Assembly (NCBI GenBank): GCA_000383735.1
Contig: KB912126.1
Location: 19,042 to 28,294 of the forward strand
Direction of reading: 5' to 3'
Origin: Verrucomicrobia bacterium SCGC AAA164-M04
Lineage (GTDB): Bacteria; Verrucomicrobiota; Verrucomicrobiae; Verrucomicrobiales; Akkermansiaceae
Length of the DNA stretch: 9,253 nt
Under the pieces are notes generated by a model. It saw only the letters and a program-made list of their open reading frames with translations, searched no databases and was not told where the DNA came from. Positions within the stretch are counted from its first letter, which is position 1; every line of letters starts with the position of its first letter. Of the stretch, positions 6,725-9,253 are shown one piece after another. Both the position numbers and the translations under genes were made by a program.

Positions 6725-7621
6725 TCAAGTCCTTGGATCACCATCGAGAGCGATCATTACCCAAAATACAAAAACAGGAGCAGCCACCGCCACATCAACT
6801 AGCACCCGATAGGCCTCAGCCTCAAATTTTCGGCGTGCTTGGTTTAATAAAAAGAAGCCGGCCGAGCCCACTAGCACCCCTACGGCAAAGGGCTTATAAA
6901 ACATCTGCTCATGATAGTAATCTTCGTTAAAGAAAAAGGCCTCTCGATTCAAAGTACTAATATAAATGTACATCGCGCACCCCGCGACGAGGAGTGTCCC
7001 CAGATTCAAGACTGCCGCCGCATCCTCATCGTCCTCGCCCTTCAAACGCCAAAAATCAATCGCCGTAATATTAATTACGCAAAGCGCCGCGAAGAGAAGG
7101 ACCTCGGAAGAAAACACCATATCTCCAAAAGGTAAAACCGGCGAGTAAGCGTGAATACCCGCCGAAGCGCCATACGAAAATGTCAGACCCGCAACGAGAT
7201 TTTTCCCAAGACCAGATTGTTCTGATTTAGATTTTTTCAACGCGATCACGAAGTAAACGACAGCGCACAGTAATACGAACAAACCATATTGCAGGACTGT
7301 CTGAGCAAGATTAAATAATACTGAATAGAGGCAAAATAATGCTCCAACCGTTACAACCCTCAAGAAAACTTTGGAATGCCTCCGATGAAAATGATGCCTC
7401 GCATCAAGAAGTTTGGCATCACCCTCGCGGCTTGCATCAACAATTCGATCGAGCACATAAACAATCCACACCGAAACCCCCAAAGTAGCCCAAAGTTGCC
7501 AAGGAACGCTGACCACTCCCCACGCGTTTGAAAACATCCACGCCCAAGCCAAGGCAACCAACGGAGCATCGAGGCTCAGCAAGTTTGGCCATAACCACCA
7601 CGGTGCCCTTTCCTTCTGCAT
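6725..7621 (-). CDS. Divergent UbiA-superfamily membrane protein
   Basis: 298 residues with about nine predicted membrane segments (roughly 17-36, 41-60, 86-105, 109-127, 140-160, 172-192, 205-223, 243-260, 271-291), the number found in UbiA prenyltransferases. The region VLDRIVDASREGD (56-68) sits where UbiA has its first aspartate motif NDxxDxxxD, but the Asn is Leu57 and the spacing differs (Asp58, Asp62, Asp67). KNLVAGLTFSYG (140-151) matches the loop after the fourth helix of UbiA enzymes, and AIDFWRLKGEDDED (187-200) resembles the second aspartate motif. A prenyl transfer reaction is therefore possible but not shown; substrate unknown. The ATG is forced by an in-frame TAG two codons upstream. 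A strong GAGGAGG lies about 24 bases further upstream, too far to serve this start well. It lies 53 bases after the protease gene and is probably co-transcribed. Confidence 0.6.
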   Translation of the reverse strand: MQKERAPWWLWPNLLSLDAPLVALAWAWMFSNAWGVVSVPWQLWATLGVSVWIVYVLDRIVDASREGDAKLLDARHHFHRRHSKVFLRVVTVGALFCLYSVLFNLAQTVLQYGLFVLLCAVVYFVIALKKSKSEQSGLGKNLVAGLTFSYGASAGIHAYSPVLPFGDMVFSSEVLLFAALCVINITAIDFWRLKGEDDEDAAAVLNLGTLLVAGCAMYIYISTLNREAFFFNEDYYHEQMFYKPFAVGVLVGSAGFFLLNQARRKFEAEAYRVLVDVAVAAPVFVFWVMIALDGDPRT

Positions 7622-7674
7622 CTTCTACTACCGAACCTCGACCGCACCTCCTCAAAATGCAAGTCTAGGACAAG

Positions 7675-9253
7675 CTAAATCTCCTCTTCCACAACTTCGC
7701 CCGGGAACGGAGGCAGCGGACATCCGATAGAATCAGCAATCGCACGCAATAATTCCGCCTCTCGACTGGAAAGTTTACCATCCCGAGCCGCCGCCGTGAC
7801 ACAAGCCACCAAAATCTCCCTCTTCACCAAGGGGGATGCCTGGGAAAATTTATCTAAAGCTTTATCTAGTTCATTGTGTGATGAAACTCCCTTCCGATCT
7901 AAGCGGACTTTCCAGTCACTCGTTGCTTCCAAATATGCAGTTTCAGCATCCTCCGCACATCCCGCCCCAATCTCAGAAACTGTGGAAACTAGGATGTTAG
8001 CTTCCGGCAACAAACGATCAAATTGATGGTAGGAAATATTTCGAAAAGCCTTCCGTTCAAAATAACTGCCAAGGTGCCGTTCAATCACCCGCTGAATCAT
8101 AAATTCGAAAAGCTCAACCTCCCCATCACTAGCGATCAACCAAAGCGTGATATCCCGGAATCGTTCATACTCCAACGGACTTAAACCCCGCAAAGTAGGT
8201 AAAGCGAGCTGTACCAACGCAATCTTCCGCGCCGAATGCAAGCCTCGTGTCTCAGCTTGCCATTTCAATGCGAGTTCCTTTGCCTCACCTCCAGCTTCTT
8301 CCTCCAAAAACGAGATTTCTTTGGGCAGAAATTTATCATCTTCATTAAGCAGCAAACCAAAAATCACCGCCTGCGCTACTTCCCGATCCTGGATCGCCTC
8401 CCGCCAGCGTTGCGAAACCCCCCGGTGTAATTCTTGCCCCGTCGAAATTCGTCTACGTTCCCCCTGACCGATTCCGCTTACCGCACCAAGAATTACTGCA
8501 CCAGGCAGTGCATCAAGGGGACTTTTCTCCTCCTCATTCTTTGTATTACGATCAGCCATAATCGGCTTAATCTCTGAAGATTCGAACTTACCATCCCAAT
8601 TTTTTTGCACCGCTCGAATACGCACATCCAAAGGCGGGTGGGTCATGAGACCAAAACTAAACATCCCACCGTTCGAGAAAAACATGTGACTTGCCTCGAC
8701 CGCCTTCGGGGCCTTGAGTTTCGAACCTATTTCCGATCCTCCAATTTTCTTTAAAGCACCCACAATGCCGTCCGGATTTCTCGTAAACTGGACCGACGAA
8801 GCATCCGCCAAAAACTCCCGTTGGCGAGAAACGGCCGCTTGAATCAAACGACCAAAAAAGCTTCCGAGCCCTCCGATCACGAGGAGGCCAAGTCCCAACA
8901 ATAATAAAACCAGCATAACATTCCCGCCCTCTTTGTTATTTCGCCGTGAAGAACCACCTTGGAAACGAAGCAACTCCACCATCCCCCGCCCAATAATCGA
9001 TATCACTACCAAGCCAAAGACCAAGCCCATCAACCGCATGTTAAGCCGCATATCACCATTGATAATGTGACTGAATTCATGGGCAATGACACCCGATAAT
9101 TCCTCCCTTGAAAGCCGCTGAAGGCACCCACGCGTTACCCCGATCACCGCATTCGAAGGTTCAGTCCCAGCTGCGAAGGCATTGATTCCCTCTTCATGAT
9201 CCAAAAGGTAAACCTGTGGCACTGGCATCCCTGAAGCCAAAGCCATTTCTGAA
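7675..9253 (-). CDS. M48-family membrane metalloprotease with TerB-like C terminus (5' partial)
   Basis: The frame is open to the window edge (SEMALASGMPVPQVYLLD begins mid-protein), so the N terminus is missing; residue numbers count from the first visible Met at 9246. The zinc site is HEFSH (56-60) with Glu144 in REFLADASSV as the third ligand, as in HtpX-like M48 proteases of the inner membrane. Two hydrophobic segments (about 71-92 and 109-131) lie between these motifs. THPPLDVRIRAV (202-213) is typical of the family end. A ~300-residue C-terminal extension follows, with two acidic helical stretches, ITLWLIASDGEVELFEF (366-382) and VTAAARDGKLSSREAELL (483-500), resembling TerB/DjlA-type helical repeats. 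Such proteins presumably degrade damaged membrane proteins; the extension's job is unknown. The UbiA-like gene follows after 53 bases. Confidence 0.88.
   Translation of the reverse strand, partial: SEMALASGMPVPQVYLLDHEEGINAFAAGTEPSNAVIGVTRGCLQRLSREELSGVIAHEFSHIINGDMRLNMRLMGLVFGLVVISIIGRGMVELLRFQGGSSRRNNKEGGNVMLVLLLLGLGLLVIGGLGSFFGRLIQAAVSRQREFLADASSVQFTRNPDGIVGALKKIGGSEIGSKLKAPKAVEASHMFFSNGGMFSFGLMTHPPLDVRIRAVQKNWDGKFESSEIKPIMADRNTKNEEEKSPLDALPGAVILGAVSGIGQGERRRISTGQELHRGVSQRWREAIQDREVAQAVIFGLLLNEDDKFLPKEISFLEEEAGGEAKELALKWQAETRGLHSARKIALVQLALPTLRGLSPLEYERFRDITLWLIASDGEVELFEFMIQRVIERHLGSYFERKAFRNISYHQFDRLLPEANILVSTVSEIGAGCAEDAETAYLEATSDWKVRLDRKGVSSHNELDKALDKFSQASPLVKREILVACVTAAARDGKLSSREAELLRAIADSIGCPLPPFPGEVVEEEI

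Noticed and set aside
7437..7655. 72-codon ORF next to the strong GAGGAGG upstream of the UbiA-like gene
   Set aside because: Its TTG start overlaps the purine-rich site itself, and almost all of it is a shifted frame of the UbiA-like gene.

Overview
The window reads as a chromosomal segment of a Gram-negative bacterium, most likely a member of Verrucomicrobiota or a related PVC lineage. This is inference. It rests mainly on the first gene, whose layout (PVC-type dehydrogenase/propeller, HEAT-like repeats, C-terminal c-type cytochrome) is characteristic of those phyla. A short-LID adenylate kinase and an unusual translation-gene neighbourhood are compatible with it. Base composition looks even throughout, and I see no insertion sequence, prophage, CRISPR array, tRNA or rRNA.

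Layout. Positions 2-1639 (+) hold the 3' part of the cytochrome-fused dehydrogenase-like gene, closed by a good intrinsic terminator at 1672-1705. A 281-bp convergent intergenic region follows. All remaining genes are on the minus strand. In order of transcription, from the right edge leftward, they are: an M48 membrane metalloprotease with a C-terminal TerB-like region (5'-truncated by the window edge), a divergent UbiA-superfamily membrane protein, an adenylate kinase, methionyl-tRNA formyltransferase, an unrecognised exported protein, a 19-codon upstream ORF overlapping the start of pyrH, pyrH (UMP kinase) and frr (ribosome recycling factor). A hairpin plus T-tract terminator (3075-3108) ends that run. 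A membrane-anchored amidohydrolase (1921-3000) then forms a separate unit with its own ribosome binding site.

How the genes fit together. adk, fmt, pyrH and frr supply nucleotide kinases and initiation and recycling functions for translation. The adk/fmt and pyrH/frr pairs are tightly packed, while a 177-aa exported protein of unknown function sits between them. The usual rpsB-tsf genes are not upstream of pyrH here. Most start codons in the cluster (adk, fmt, the exported protein, pyrH, frr) lack a recognisable Shine-Dalgarno sequence. The best one in the cluster serves a 19-codon ORF whose TGA overlaps the pyrH ATG, which suggests translational coupling.

No clearly new multi-gene system is visible. 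The items most worth a second look are the pyrH upstream ORF, the exported protein of unknown function inside a translation gene cluster, and the divergent UbiA-like protein.
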